Part shown: positions 21,270 to 31,982 of the stretch, in pieces
Position numbering within the stretch: the first letter of the stretch is position 1
Layout: each line of letters starts with the position of its first letter
The notes under the pieces: generated by a model
The model's database searches: none
What the model saw: only the letters and a program-made list of their open reading frames with translations
Told to the model about the DNA's origin: nothing
From: Mytilus trossulus
Lineage: Eukaryota > Mollusca > Bivalvia > Mytilida > Mytilidae
Assembly (NCBI RefSeq): GCF_036588685.1
Contig: NC_086376.1
Location: 15,825,911-15,889,910, forward strand
Reading direction: 5' to 3'
Length of the DNA: 64,000 nt
Position numbers and translations under genes: made by a program

Positions 21270-24200
21270 ATGGCTTACAAGCGTACCTTTGTAATTATTG
21301 CTTTGGTGCACTTTCTTATCTGCTTCCTACTTTTAAACCAATTAAATAATAAAGCAGCAAAAAAAAGCCCGAAGGATATCAGTCTTGACGAAAAACGCTT
21401 GCTAGTTTACAGTATTGACGAAAAACACCTGATAGATAACAGTATTGACAAAAAACGCCTGATAGATTACGGTATTGACGAAACACGCTCAATAGATATC
21501 AGTATTGACATCCTGACACCAATGAACCAAGTAAAGATTTACAACCAAATATGTTTTTAGTATATAAAGGAAAAGGAGAAATTACAAAAAAAACAAAAAT
21601 AAAAGGAAACCTGACATTTAAAAGATTAACTCCAAAAATATCAAAAGTTATAAAATTATTGCCGACTACCAAAATAAAAAATGCAACAAAAACCGGTTTT
21701 ACAAAAACTCCAATCAGATCAGACGAAGATGCATTAAAACAATGGATTTCTGATGCAAAAGAATATTGTCATGGCTATATTATTTCATATGCAAACTTAT
21801 TTTTAGCTCACCTGGCATAAAAGGCCATATGAGCTTTTCTTATCACTTGGCGTCCGTCGTCGTCGACGTCGTCGTCGTCGTCGTCTGTCGTCGTTAACAA
21901 TTTTTCAAACATCTTCTCCTCTGAAACTACTGAATGGATTTGAATGAAACTTAGCATGATTGTTCCTTAGAGTATCCTGCACAAAGTGTGCGCTTCGATT
22001 TTTGATCCGTCAAAAAACATGGCCGCCGTTACTTAAAATAGAACATAGGGGTCAAATGCAGTTTTTGGCTTATATCTCAAAAACGAAAGCATTTAGAGCA
22101 AATCTGACAGGGTTAAAATGTTCATTAGGTCAAGATCTATCAGTCCTGAAATTTTCAGATGAATCAAACAAATCATTGTTGGGCTGCTGCCACTTAATTG
22201 GTAATTTTAAGGAAATTTTGCAGTTATTGGTCATTATCTTGAATATTATTATAGATAAAGATAAACTGTAAACAGCAAAAATGATCAGCAAAGTAAGATC
22301 TACAAATAAGTTAATAAGACCAAAATTGTCAATTGACCCCTTAAGGGGTTATTGTCCTTTAATGGCATTTTTTCACAATTTGTTCATCATATTTGCTAAC
22401 TTTAAAAAATCTTCTCCTCTGAAACTACTGAATGGATTTGGATGAAACTTAGCATGATTGTTCCTTGGAGTATCCTGCACAAAGTGTGCGCTTCGATTTT
22501 TGATCCGTCAAAAAACATGGCCGCCGTTACTTAAAATAGAACATAGGGGTCAAATGCAGTTTTTGGCTTATATCTCAAAAACGAAAGCATTTAGAGCAAA
22601 TCTGACAGGGTTAAAATGTTCTTTGGGTCAAGATCTATCAGCCCTGAAATTTTCAGATGAATCAAACAAACCATTGTTGGGTTGCTGCCACTTAATTGGT
22701 AATTTTAAGGAAATTTTGCAGTTTTTGGTCATTATCTTGAATATTATTATAGATAAAGATAAACTGTAAACAGCAAAAATGATCAGCAAAGTAAGATCTA
22801 CAAATAAGTCAATATGACCAAAATTGTCAATTGACCCCTTAAGGGGTTATTGTCCTTTAATGGCAATTTTTCACAATTTGTTCATCATATTTGCTAACTT
22901 TAAAAAATCTTCTCCTCTGAAACTAAGGAATGGATTTGGATGAAACTTAGCATGATTGTTCCTTAGAGTATCCTGCACAAAGTGTGCGCTTCGATTTTTG
23001 ATCCGTCAAAAAACATGGCCGCCGTTACTTAAAATAGAACATAGGGGTCAAATGCAGTTTTTGGCTTATATCTCAAAAACGAAAGCATTTAGAGCAAATC
23101 TGACAGGGTTAAAATGTTCTTTAGGTCAAGATCTATCAGCCCTGAAATTTTCAGATGAATCAAACAAACCATTGTTGGGTTGCTGCCACTTAATTGGTAA
23201 TTTTAAGGAAATTTTGCAGTTTTTGGTCATTATCTTGAATATTATTATAGATAAAGATAAACTGTAAACAGCAAAAATGATCAGCAAAGTAAGATCTACA
23301 AATAAGTCAATTTGACCAAAATTGTCAATTGACCTCTTAAGGAGTTATTGCCCTTTAAAAACATTTTTCACAATTTGTTCATCATGTTGACTTACTTTAA
23401 AAAATCTTCTCCTTTGAAACTGCTGTATCAATTTCAGCCAAACTTAGGCTAAATGAGTTTCAGAGTTTCAGAGTATCTAGTATAAATTTTATATTTCATT
23501 TCCTTGTATGTCAAGAAACATAGCTCCTATGGCTAAAATAGAACATAGGAGAAATTGATTTTTTTTGGCTTTTGAAGAGAATAGGACGATTTAAAGAACA
23601 TTTAAATAAATTGAAAAGCCAAAATAATCATTGATGAGAGATTAAACAAAAATATTCAGGTGAGCGATTCAGGCTCTTGAGAGCCTCTTGTTTGAATTAT
23701 CAATGGTTGTTATAAATCCCAGATTTAGTCATGGAAACAAAGGGGGAGAACAAATAGAATCTGTTTTGTACCAGTCGGAAAAAAGAGAATACCTCAGGTT
23801 AGAAAAGGGATATTTTCAGATTCCGTGTTCAAACTGTAAAAAGATTTCAAAAGACACATATAGAAAAGAAGACCCTAAAGCGAGATGGGTTAAAGTCATA
23901 CAGTGTTCTAATAACACTAATGACATTAGTTATACCAGGATTTATGATTATGCCATTGCTTTAACCAGGTTTGAATATGCTAATTTGTATCACACCATGA
24001 CAGACTGGTTTAATACTTTTTTAATGGCAAAACTTTTTTGGAGAATTACACGGAAATTAACGATACTATGGATAGACGCACATCCAAAAGGTAGTTTAGA
24101 TGAAACATGGAAGACTTTATTTGGAACTATTATACAAGCAAGTTCTTTGAGCAAGCCTCTTATAGCAAAAACAATGATTTGGAGTATAAATGGGTACGAC

Positions 24201-24766
24201 AGTTTACTCAACCAACATCATCTGTCATTTATTCCTTACATAGAAGAGTTCAGAAAGTTTTTCTTGAAATCTCATGGGTTAGATGTTTCACATAAACTTA
24301 ACTGTGACCGAGTCAATATCCTTGTAATATTAAGACATGATTACATCGCTCATCCAAGGAATCCAAGGGAGAAGGTAGCAAGAAAAATGAAAAATGAAAA
24401 TGAAATTTTAACCAATTTGTCCAGTCGTTTCCCTAGTTTGTTGATGTAAAAGGAGTTCAGATAGACAAATATCAGATGAACAAACAATTAGAAATGGTAT
24501 CGAAAACGGACATTTTGATTGGTGTGCATGGTGCCGGTTTAAGTTATGCTCTGTTTCTCCCAAAACATGCGGGAATTATAGAACTTTATCCTTTGAAAGT
24601 CAGTTTGACAAATAAACATTTCCAAACATTTGCTAGATGGAGAAAACTAACGTATATGTTCTGGAAGAATTTGAAAATAGATAATGAAGATGACAGTTGT
24701 ACATATGTTCCACCTAATGATCTTACGGATTTGGTTGCTAAAATGATGGAGAAATTAAAATGCTGA
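21270..24766 (+). pseudogene. Broken GT61-family glycosyltransferase, paralogue of 42853-44352
   Basis: The start codon, the cytoplasmic tip and the membrane anchor (FVIIALVHFLICFLLLNQL) are conserved with the intact gene. Lesions: (1) the stalk is expanded by a ~10-codon repeat (SIDEKRLLVY/SIDEKHLIDN-like, about 21390-21510) and the frame is lost at about 21510; (2) a repeat of about 1.9 kb (21805-23690) splits the gene at the codons after SYANLF; (3) two extra bases near 24435 shift the frame again before the catalytic-domain end. Remaining pieces: 21551-21804 (shifted frame), 23691-24437 (HTMTDWFNTF motif at about 23991) and 24476-24766 (GVHGAGLSYALFLPKHAG). The high similarity outside the lesions indicates recent loss. 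The 3' flank homology continues to about 25235, interrupted by a retroelement fragment. Confidence 0.88.
21805..23690 (-). mobile_element. 'GAGGCTC...GTGAGCT' element inserted in GT61, with 498-bp tandem units
   Basis: In opposite orientation to copies A-C: it opens with AGCTCACCTGGCATAAAAGG and closes with CAGGCTCTTGAGAGCCTCTTG-type sequence (hairpin arms GGCTCT/AGAGCC). After a (GTC)n run at 21850-21897 there are units starting at 21913, 22411 and 22909 (period 498 bp, near-identical, each able to encode the same 103-codon frame), then a diverged partial unit from 23406. Comparison with the intact paralogue shows a clean insertion with only A/T bases possibly duplicated. The 103-codon frames contain the element's own repeat and a 'ATGGCCGCCGTTACTT' stretch; I do not regard them as genes. 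Confidence 0.8.
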
Positions 24767-24844
24767 ATAAATAACCACAGTGAACGCAATCTATTTGGAT
24801 AAAAGGAGGAAAATCGAAGAATCTAAAATAACATCAAATGGAGA

Positions 24845-25065
24845 AAATAATGACGGGTGCCATATTTGGAGCAGGATCTGCTTACCTTTCAGGAGCACTT
24901 GAGATAATCCCCCAAATTTGAATTTGTGCTGCTTTGTCTTTAGTTTATATGTTGTGTTCTATTGTTTGTCTGTTGTTCTTTTTCTTTTTAAGCCATGGTA
25001 TTGACAGTTTATTTTCGACATATGAGTTTTAATGTTCCTCTGATATCTTTTGACTCGCTTTGAAC
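24845..25065 (+). mobile_element. Retroelement 3' UTR fragment
   Basis: GACGGGTGCCATATTTGGAG, 'GGATCTGCTTACC', 'CAGGAGCACTTGAGAT', 'TGTTGTGTTCTATTGTTTGT' and 'GACAGTTTATTTTCGACATA' match the 3' part of the element at 8690-9255. It interrupts sequence that is otherwise homologous between the 3' flanks of the two GT61 copies, so it is a post-duplication insertion. Confidence 0.6.
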
Positions 25066-26157
25066 AGAAAGATACAAAGCAAAGAAGACACACAAGACTT
25101 ACATACAAACGATTATCATGTTAACGTAAACACAACTTAAAGCAAGCTGATTGAAGTAAAACTTGGGCAATAAGAATCACAAAACTTTCACGGAAACGGA
25201 CCGTCAGGTATAAACAAAATATCATAAATAAAGGCAATCAGTATACCGCTGATAAAAAATCATAACTCGAATGAGAGTAAACTACTCCAGGTTATAAACT
25301 AAAACCGAGCGAGGGAAACACATTAACTATCAAAGGAAAACAACGGAACCGAACTAGAGTGTAGCAAAAGGAAACGCCAATTTACATATAAACAGACTAC
25401 ATTTGTTTTTGATAGCAATTGCCATACCCCTAACCTGATACGGCCAATTTGAGGGGAAAAAACATGGTAAGTTGAAACTGTTTTTATGGCAAGCCAAACC
25501 TCACGCTTATATGATAATGTTATAAAATATCGTTGAAATGACAACACTGTGTAATAGGAAAAAGGACTAACAAACGCAAGAAAACTCGGCACAGAAAAAT
25601 GCATAGATAAATAATATAATACCGTGGTCCAAACGGGCAGCCGGTTTTGAGATGTTTCACTGTAGTACATTTCAACATGTACATCGCAGAATACCAATGA
25701 ACATTTTCCATTAACAACAGCACAGCACACCACAAATAGTGGCTAATATACATTCTTGAAATAAAAACAATTATATGAAAAAGATCCAAAACTGCATAGA
25801 CGTTACGCACGGTATTGGTGCCACTTATCGTTACACGACGTTCCTAATAAAACGACGATTTTGACGTTGTTCCACGGAAAGTTTCAAACGTTGACCTTTT
25901 ATTCTACTCATGTGAAAATGCCGATTAAAGCACAGAGATTTTCGAAGTTGCTTCTTAATACTAGTATATGGTTTAAATTTTTTAAGCGGGTGCAAATGCA
26001 AAATCCCATCTATCTTTGCTAGTAAAATTGTAAATGTTTCGTTTCTTGTATCTTTTCCTCAATTACACGTTTATATGTTTTATATGTTTGTTGTAATTTG
26101 GAACCCTCAATTTACATTTATGTTCAAATGCTTCTTGATTTGTCTTTGAGGTCATTT
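25066..26157. other. GT61 3' flank homology, then non-genic sequence
   Basis: 25070-25235 aligns with 44455-44620: 'AGCAAAGAAGACACACAAGA' against 'TGCAAAGAAGACACAAAAGA', and AACTTTCACGGAAA in both. After that, AT-rich sequence with repeat fragments ('GAGGGAAACACATTAACTAT', 'CCTGATACGGCC'). Open frames at 25323-25810 (minus) have no recognisable family. Confidence 0.45.
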
Positions 26158-26275
26158 TGTGGACTTTAGCGGAAAGTTTGTGGACTTTAGCGGCGTTGTG
26201 GACTTAAGCGGAAAATTGTTGTAGACTTTAGCGGTGTTGTGGACTTTAGAGGAATTGTGGACTTTAACGGTGCCT
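26158..26275. repeat. Short tandem repeat, GTGGACTTTAGCGG motif
   Basis: TGTGGACTTTAGCGG or a close variant occurs about six times (first at 26157) with spacers of a few bases giving an ~18-22 bp period. Unrelated to the other repeats here. Confidence 0.65.
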
Positions 26276-26779
26276 CAGAGCTAGCATTTCATCTGATATT
26301 TTTTTCCCTAACTAAAGCTTCAAAAAAGGGTAAATACTTTTTTATAACGTTTAAAATTATAGAATTTGCAAAGTCCGGAAAATTCTTACACAGACCAACA
26401 CCTTCCTCACAGATAACCAGCAGGTCGAAATGCGATTTTAAATAATACAATATTGTTTTTATTTGACTAGATGTGTATATTCAAGTAACTGATATATGTG
26501 CATGACGATGGTGTTAACATGGATCAGTGTTTTCACAAGCGAACAACTATGGACCAGGAATGCATTTCGTGCACTTTTTAAATTATACATTATTTTTGGT
26601 TCAGCGCTTCCATTTTCAACATACAACTGAGTATCGGTTTACACTAAATCTTCTTTGACAATTTTTTTAAAACCGTTTCCAAACTAATTATTTTAATGTT
26701 TTCGGTTTTAATCTTTTTGGTTTCGTTTTTACATTGTTTTACAAGAATAACCACAGAAGTGAAGTACTAAACATCGGAT

Positions 26780-26912
26780 GACCGCAAGTTCTTGTGGATG
26801 GTCACAAGCACTTTTCTCAGAAAAAAAAATCACAATTCTATACCTGAGACTGAGGTTTATGTACAGAGATATATTTTTTTTCTGAGACAAGTTCGTGTGT
26901 GCATGATGAATT
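26780..26912. mobile_element. Decayed foldback MITE related to 11468-11588
   Basis: CACAAGCACTTTTCTCAGAA followed by an A-run is mirrored by a T-run then 'TCTGAGACAAGTTCGTGTG'. Compare CAGGCACTTGTCTCAAAAAA in the 11.5-kb element. The loop and arms have diverged. Confidence 0.45.
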
Positions 26913-27936
26913 ATAAATGACAGGGAATTCAACCTCACTGCTTTACTAACTATTATACCTGGTTTGTTGTTATATATTATATTAATATTTGTATATAGCA
27001 GTTATATGTATGTATAATCGTCATGCAATTGTATATCATTCTATTCTACGATTCTAATAGAAGTAGAGTAAAAGTCAATGGTGGACACTCTTCTATAACA
27101 TTTCGATTTTTTTCAATGGATTGGATTAGAGTAGACATTCATATATTCCCACAAAACGTTTTTGTGATATTCTTCCGCATGCGTTTACACCATTTTTCTG
27201 TACGTGTGCATAGATTTTAATGCATATAAATATTTCTAACGACAAAATATTTTCGTATTTGATTTCTGTTCTTATGAGTATTAATTGAAGAAATGAATTT
27301 ATAACAAGTGATAAGAAATGTAATTTTGCACTCGATGATATCCGCGTATTTATACGATCGGTTACCAGTCAAAACCGAAAGTCAAATCTCTATGGCAACA
27401 ATACATTGGAATGCCTTCCCGGTCATCGCGATGTAAAAATCAATATTCAAGCTATGTTGTGTGGGGTTCTGCGACGATAAAAAGGTATACTTTCCACAAA
27501 CAAAAATAATCTGCATACAGCAGATTGATTGGTTTATTTTTTTTCTCGGAGAGTTGGGAGTGTCTGTAAAATACTTTGGATCCAGTTGCTACATGTTTGT
27601 ATGCCATCCATCATATAGTCGGACAACTAGTCTCTATCTCTCTTGCTCTCTTTCGTTCTTCTTAAATTATGGTAATAGAAAAGTTTCAATTTCAATATAC
27701 TAGTTTCATCAAATGCCTATGTACCAGGCAATTCTGTTAGAGATTCGAGAAAATAAACTTTCTTTCTGCAACACTACTTCTAAATTAAATAACCTTATTT
27801 TTCATACACATATTGCTAAATAGATGACTAGGGATTTTTCTACTCACAGTATATAAAACAAATGATCGTTAGCTATACTGAAATGTTTATGACATACTTT
27901 TATTGTTTTACATTGTCTTATCGGTGCCTTTTATAG
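26913..27936. other. Non-genic stretch, nothing recognised
   Basis: AT-rich; short plus-strand frames at 27023-27220 and 27461-27703 lack recognisable domains or splice context. Confidence 0.35.
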
Positions 27937-28075
27937 CTGACTATGCGGTATGAGCGTTGCTCATTGTTGAAGGCCGTACGGTGACCTATAGTTGTTAATG
28001 TGTGTCATTTTGGTCTTTTGTGGATAGTTGTCTCATTGGTCATCATACCACAACTTCTTTTTTATATTTTAGTCT
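27937..28075 (+). repeat. 'GCCGTACGGTGACCTATAG' dispersed repeat copy
   Basis: Carries AGCTGACTATGCGGTATGAG, TCATTGTTGAAGGCCGTACGG, 'TTTTGGTCTTTTGTGGATAG' and 'CATCATACCACAACTTC'. This is a highly abundant mussel repeat tail; further copies are at 35084 and 38742 (minus) and 51955 (plus), with more diverged relatives at 29760 and 32896. Confidence 0.65.
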
Positions 28076-29759
28076 AGTATTTCTCTGATAAAACTTTCTG
28101 TTAAATGAGTCAATGCGACAAAAAAAAATGATTGCAAGTCTAAGGAGTACTTTTTCTCATAAGATTTTTGTTAGAATTTTCATTCATGTGTATAGCTTCG
28201 AATCTTTCAATAGCAACGCTAGGAATTACAGATACTATCTGGCTGAGGAGGATAACTTAGATCTCATTTTGATCGCATTTTCTTTTTTAATGTATCTTGC
28301 TTTTATAAAGTGGGAATGTGGTCATTAGTACTAAAAATGTAAGTTATCTCTTTGATATAGTTTCGGGGCCTTGTCTTTATGAAGTATCCGAGTTAAATAT
28401 TCGACATCTTATATCCTTGAATCAATGCAGATCTATATTTTAATGCATATCAAACGGGAACTTTTTGAAATATAGATCAGACCATTTCATGAAATTATGA
28501 TATGCCAAATATGCAAGAAAAGTCGATATACAGTTTAACGCTATTATAACGCTAACGTCAAATTACGGCTACGGGGACATGTCATTGGACATCTTAGATC
28601 GTTTCGTATTTTTCTACCTGCAATTCAAACAAATGTACATAGTATATCATTTTAAAGGAAATTAAATGTTTTTTTCATTCATATCATTAAACTGGTGTTT
28701 TAAATTTGAGATAAAGTAGAATTTCGTTTGATAAAAAGCCTCTGAATTATTCTTTGTGTTATTTTGTCCATCGGGACATTTTATTGGACATGGGGAAAAT
28801 GACGATGTTTTTAAAATAAGACCACAGTTACATAATGATAACTTCAGATAGCTTCTTCGGTACATGTATAATTTTTCTGATATTATTAAAATCCATTTTC
28901 GTCCGTTATATCTTATGAAAGTGAAGGCAGAAAGTTTGTTTACGGGTTGAGCAGCTAATTGGGACATTTTTTCGCTTTTTTATTTAAACTCTTCTGGCGA
29001 TCTTCCTTCTCTTACAGTAAAAAACGTCTATTACCTCATTTAACGTTAAATGTATACAATACATTTGTAAAATTTTAAACCATTCTACTTACAAATGAAT
29101 CCGCATTAAGATTTCAAAGACGCACATAAAACAAAATTGTAACAGCGGGACACCCTTGAAATGACGTTATAGGCATCGAAATGAACAAAGTTTGTCATTA
29201 AAAAATAAACAAAGCACAAAATCATCTATGTTATTGATTTCTATGGTTAATTTCCTTTCGAACGATATGCATAACATGGATATTAATTGTATAGAATAAG
29301 AGCTTGAATTTGAATAACCCGCCATCTAACCCATATTTCCAAAGTGACACCAAGATCGTGCGCAACGTCATAATTATTTTCACAATACTAGTCCAAATAA
29401 TTATCATGATTATTTTAAATCAATGCCGCGACGACGTCATATTTTAAGACTAATGTAATACTAGAACTTTATCCTCGGAAAATGGAAATGAACACAAACT
29501 CGACTTTACTGACAAATAAGACAAGCATGTCCATATATGCTGTGATGTTACGCTATTGTTTCAGATTAGGAAGAAGGTTGATACCTATTAAAACGTCTAA
29601 ACCCGCTGTATTTGTTTGCACCTGTCTGAAGTCAGGAATCTGATGTTCAGTAGTTATCGTTTGTTTGCGTAGTTAAAAAGTGTTTCTCGTTTCTCATTTT
29701 GTATATAGATTAGATCGTTGGTTTTTTTCGTTTGAATGGTTTTACACTTATCAATTTTA
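28076..29759. other. Non-genic stretch, nothing recognised
   Basis: No coding signal recognised. The 101-codon minus frame at 28662-28967 has no identifiable family or flanking splice sites. Confidence 0.35.
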
Positions 29760-29912
29760 TGGCCCTTTATTGCTCACTGTTCGTTGTGAACAACGGCTTC
29801 GTGTTGAAGACCGCAATTTAGACCTATAATGGTTTACTTTTACAAATTGGGTCTTAGATGGAGAGTTGTTTCAATGGCACTCATACCACATCTTCTTATA
29901 TCTTGACTTTAT
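29760..29912 (+). repeat. Diverged relative of the 'GCCGTACGG' repeat
   Basis: 'TTTATTGCTCACTGTTCG', 'CGTGTTGAAGACCGCAATTT', 'TAGATGGAGAGTTGTTTCA' and 'CACTCATACCACATCTTC' parallel the 27937 copy with many substitutions, so this is an older or sister subfamily. Confidence 0.45.
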
Positions 29913-30099
29913 TTGGATGTTGATGTCTTCCACAACATGTGAATATATAATACCCAACAAATATAAAATAAGAACCACACAACGGGATTTGTTAACTTTA
30001 TAGAAAAAAGTCTAGACATGAACAGACTCTCTATTCTTTTCAAAAGAGATGATTTCAGCTTCCAAATAGTAAAGCATTTGGGATCTGAAATCAACACTT

Positions 30100-30145
30100 C
30101 GTAAATTTTACGGACGCCATCACGAGTTGGTTGACCGTTATAGAA
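30100..30145 (+). mobile_element. Short retroelement fragment (FYGRHH segment)
   Basis: TTTTACGGACGCCATCACGA reads FYGRHHELVDRY in frame, the same segment as in the elements at 8690 and 60165. Only ~45 bp remain, abutting another dispersed repeat. Confidence 0.4.
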
Positions 30146-30585
30146 TCTATAATACTAAAATTACGAGGTCCAATTTGTCAGCCGTCATCACGTAAAAACT
30201 ACGAATCAAAGAATTCAACTTTATATATAACTAATATAGTACAAAGGTGTAGATTAAAAATTACACCACTCCAGGCCCCTTTGTTTTCCACGTAATTAAT
30301 ATTGCCAATAATTAAGAAGTTCCGGGTCGAGTCCGATACCGATACCAATAGTATATTCATCTGTTACCTATTACCTTATCTGTACGTTCCGTATTTGACA
30401 GGCGCACCACCAAACGGTGTATTCAGGATATGCTATATACACGGGTCATAATCACAGGGTTGACACTTCTAAATTGTCAAATTGCTACCTATTGTAGTAT
30501 TTTAATCAGTAAGACTTTATAAGATAACAATACGAATACTAAAAATAAGGCGTATAGGTACAGTTTTCAATTTGTTAGCGAGCAT
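30146..30585 (-). repeat. 'CCCGTGATATCGCGGGT' family, partial copy
   Basis: In minus orientation relative to 16140-16890: 'ACGAGGTCCAATTTGTCAGC', 'AAAGAATTCAACTTTATATA', 'GGGTCGAGTCCGATACCGAT', 'ACGGGTCATAATCACAGGGT'. The half bearing the hairpin end is missing. Confidence 0.6.
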
Positions 30586-31218
30586 GGCATGAAAGAATTA
30601 ACTCCTTAACATGAAATGACCAAAAGGCATTTTAATTTTTTTCAAGCTAGCAAAAACCATTGCAGATGGGGCATACCCAGTCTAAAAAATAACCCAATGA
30701 ATTATTTCTATTCTATAAGAACAAGTTTATGGTTATTCTAATATACCGCAACTCCTACAACTATTCCAATGAAATATTTAGGATAAAAAGACATCATTTT
30801 TTGAATTGGAGTGAATGACATAAAAATTCTGAGAAATGCATTGTCAACGTCATAAATATGGAGATATACAGGGTCAGTGACTGTTCATTAGAAATGATTA
30901 TACAGCCAATGGAGTATATCCAAAAATCATACAGTCAAGCAAAAGATCCATATACATCATTATAATGAAATTCCTGAGGTCAAGATGGAAACAAAGTACA
31001 TTCGATGGAATTTAACAATCATATCATGCTTACAAGGTGTATTTGCCAAAAAAGCAATGGCTATATCGATCAGGAAATATTGCACATCTTTATTACTTTT
31101 TTATTCTTAATTGCAGGAACAACATTGCTACCATTTCAACTGCCAATGAATATGATGAAACACTTATCTTCTATTGTAGATTTCTACCTAAGTGTATTTC
31201 AGAGAGGCAGTGTTCAAC

Positions 31219-31345
31219 ATGTGTTTTTCATGGATGCCTATAGCTGTGTTAGTTATAGCTGTCATTGCCGGTTATTTCTACTTCAACAAGCCGTCAGATA
31301 TCTACCTCAGTCGACCTCTCAACTCAACATATGACTATATTATTG
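31219..31345 (+). CDS. GMC-family oxidoreductase, N-terminal coding exon
   Basis: A 42-codon exon plus one base: MCFSWMPIAVLVIAVIAGYF, then 'YFNKPSDIYLSRPLNSTYDYII', ending in phase 1 at a GTGAGG donor (31346). A polypyrimidine-poor but plausible acceptor ending in TTTCAG lies at about 31196-31202, with the ATG 17 bp into the exon, suggesting a leader intron. The end 'STYDYII' plus the next-exon V/G is the entry into the FAD-binding fold (YDYII(V)GxGxAG) of GMC enzymes such as choline or glucose dehydrogenase, usually preceded by a hydrophobic anchor as here. The glycine-rich loop and the rest must be in later exons, which I could not find up to 64 kb. It may be an isolated exon or have a very long intron. 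Confident on the motif, less on the gene being functional. Confidence 0.55.
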
Positions 31346-31404
31346 GTGAGGTTCTTTTATCATGTTTATATAGCAAAACAAAGCAAACAAACTATTGATA
31401 AGGT

Positions 31405-31550
31405 TCATCAGTGGCGGATCCAGAAAATTTTATAAGGAGGGGGCCCGCACCAGTAATGCTTCAATGATTCCCAATATAATCAACCAAATTTTTCCCACAA
31501 AAGGGGACCCCCTGTGCCCCCTTTAAATCCACCTCTGTCAATTAACTGAG
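31405..31550. repeat. 'GTGGCGGATCCAG' G-rich repeat
   Basis: CAGTGGCGGATCCAGAAAAT, G- and C-runs and 'TGCTTCAATGATTCCC' occur here; relatives are at about 33165-33310 (GCAGATTCAGAGGGGGG), 33715-33870 and 34890-34990 ('ATGCTTCAGTGATTCC'), with a fragment at 17375. Probably a MITE-like mussel repeat. Confidence 0.5.
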
Positions 31551-31814
31551 ATTGGTTGACATTTCTCGTATTGTTCATGTACCCCAGTAAAAATAATCAA
31601 TTTTAAACAGTAACCTAAATTTTTGTTAAAACACAGGTATATAATATTTTTATGTTATTTCTTGTAGCGTAGCTGTCTGTTTAATATATTTTAAATATTT
31701 TTCTGTGATTTTTTCATTAAATATTTTGAAAAACAGTTTCTACCACTTAACCTTATTCATTATGTAAATTTTATCCTCTCAATAATTTTTTTAATAAGTT
31801 GAACTATCATGAAT

Positions 31815-31982
31815 GAATCTATAATACTAAAATTACGAGGTCCAATTTGTCAGCCGTCATCCCGTAAAAACAACGAATCACAGAATTCAACTTTATTTAT
31901 AACTTATATAGTACAAAGGTGTAGATTAAAAATTACACCACTCCAGGCCCTTTTGTTTTCCACGTAATTAATATTGCCAACA
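31815..31982 (-). repeat. 'CCCGTGATATCGCGGGT' family, 5'-truncated copy
   Basis: Nearly identical to 30140-30310: 'ATACTAAAATTACGAGGTCC', 'AATTCAACTTTATTTATAAC', 'CACGTAATTAATATTGCCAA', then it stops abruptly. Confidence 0.6.

Noticed and set aside
19718-21311. Minus-strand open frames of 71-147 codons with a repeated Asn-Ile-Arg...Trp-Gln-His-Tyr pattern
   Set aside because: They are produced by the 51-bp repeat, whose length is a multiple of three; several frames stay open at once and there is no start context or family.
21960-23267. Three 103-codon frames spaced 498 bp apart
   Set aside because: They are the same frame repeated by the tandem units of a non-coding element that occurs elsewhere with the frame broken.
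25323-25810. Minus-strand frames of 136 and 96 codons
   Set aside because: Two overlapping frames with irregular hydrophobic composition and no family; the region looks like decayed repeat.
31005-31334. 109-codon open frame overlapping the GMC exon
   Set aside because: A different frame over the same region; the motif-bearing frame with a correct donor (31219-31345) explains the locus better.
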